From positions 1 through 29,898 of the forward strand of contig CABVDR010000031.1 of the NCBI GenBank assembly GCA_902497145.1: DNA of 29,898 bases, written 5' to 3'. Every line of letters starts with the position of its first letter. The first letter of the stretch is position 1. This stretch comes from an uncultured Oscillospiraceae bacterium (GTDB taxonomy: Bacteria; Bacillota; Clostridia; Oscillospirales; Oscillospiraceae). Below the pieces are notes generated by a model, which searched no databases, had not been told where the DNA came from, and saw nothing but the letters and a program-made list of their open reading frames with translations. A program made the translations under genes and the position numbers. Shown piece after piece: positions 29,716 to 29,898 of the stretch.

Positions 29716-29898
29716 TTACAGTACCGTCACAAACTGGGCGATGTCATCCCGCATGGCGATGGCGGCGTTCCGGGCCGCCTCCTGGAAGTCGTGGCCGTCG
29801 CCGCCGGTCTTCTTCCAGGCACACATGATGCCCCGGGAGGAGTTGACGATGGCCCCGTGGCCCTTCTCGTTGAAGGCGTACTTCACGTCGGCGGCGGT
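29716..29898 (-). CDS. pyrF: Orotidine 5'-phosphate decarboxylase, C-terminal end (partial)
   Basis: On the minus strand the frame is open from the window edge for 60 codons to TAA (29718-29716). It reads ADVKYAFNEKGHGAIVNSSRG, then IMCAWKK and a closing helix ending DDIAQFVTVL. The GAIVNSSRGI segment is the phosphate-binding end of the OMP decarboxylase barrel, of the longer type 2 PyrF. OMP decarboxylase makes UMP, the last step of the pathway. The catalytic Lys/Asp are outside the window. It stands 40 bases before the zinc-ribbon gene and heads the visible part of the pyr operon. Confidence 0.88.
   Translation of the reverse strand, partial: TAADVKYAFNEKGHGAIVNSSRGIMCAWKKTGGDGHDFQEAARNAAIAMRDDIAQFVTVL

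Overview
The window is GC-rich chromosomal DNA from an anaerobic, spore-forming Firmicute. The complete spoIIIAA-AH operon shows endospore formation. Gene content, strong G/C third-position bias and protein flavour fit gut Oscillospiraceae (the Flavonifractor / Lawsonibacter / Intestinimonas kind); the genus is an inference. Thirty-two genes cover almost all of the sequence. I see no tRNA, rRNA, CRISPR array, insertion sequence or prophage.

Layout. (1) 1-2208, plus strand: the end of an M16 peptidase-like gene, lgt and folD, closed by a terminator. (2) 2260-7072: a sigma-E-like promoter, then spoIIIAA-AH, the mother-cell engulfment channel operon, with most junctions overlapping by 4 bases. 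(3) 7096-7600: an Asp23/YqhY gene with its own sigma-A promoter and terminator. (4) 7643-12702: a CitA/DcuS-type two-component system, a GltS-family Na+/glutamate symporter, and an orphan TAXI-type TRAP substrate-binding lipoprotein. (5) 12705-14755, minus: a LacI-family regulator and cysK. (6) 14827-17399, plus: patatin-like hydrolase, DUF3842 protein and a ferredoxin-tailed aldo/keto reductase in one operon. (7) 17398-19164, minus: an ECF transporter S component and a two-domain P-loop kinase behind a structured, terminator-like leader. (8) 19161-21842, minus: a Tet(M)-like ribosomal GTPase fused to a YacP/Rae1-like NYN ribonuclease domain. (9) 21922-23716, plus: a truncated GMP-synthase-type amidotransferase domain coupled to a CoA-transferase homologue; both lack the residue expected for catalysis. 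(10) 23721-29898, minus: a pyrimidine operon pyrF - zinc-ribbon gene - pyrK - pyrD - DUF1622 gene - histidine phosphatase/GNAT fusion, followed by ygiQ after an intergenic hairpin.

How the genes work together. The SpoIIIA proteins form one complex. PyrK and PyrD form the NAD-dependent dihydroorotate dehydrogenase, with PyrF later in the same pathway. The two-component system probably controls the neighbouring transporter. The ECF protein and kinase look like an uptake-and-trap pair.

The best candidates for undescribed biology are the ribosomal GTPase-Rae1 fusion, which joins two proteins known to act at the ribosomal A site; the divergently transcribed pair of apparently dead enzymes beside it; and the structured leader of the ECF-kinase operon. 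All rest on reading the sequence by eye; no database search was run.
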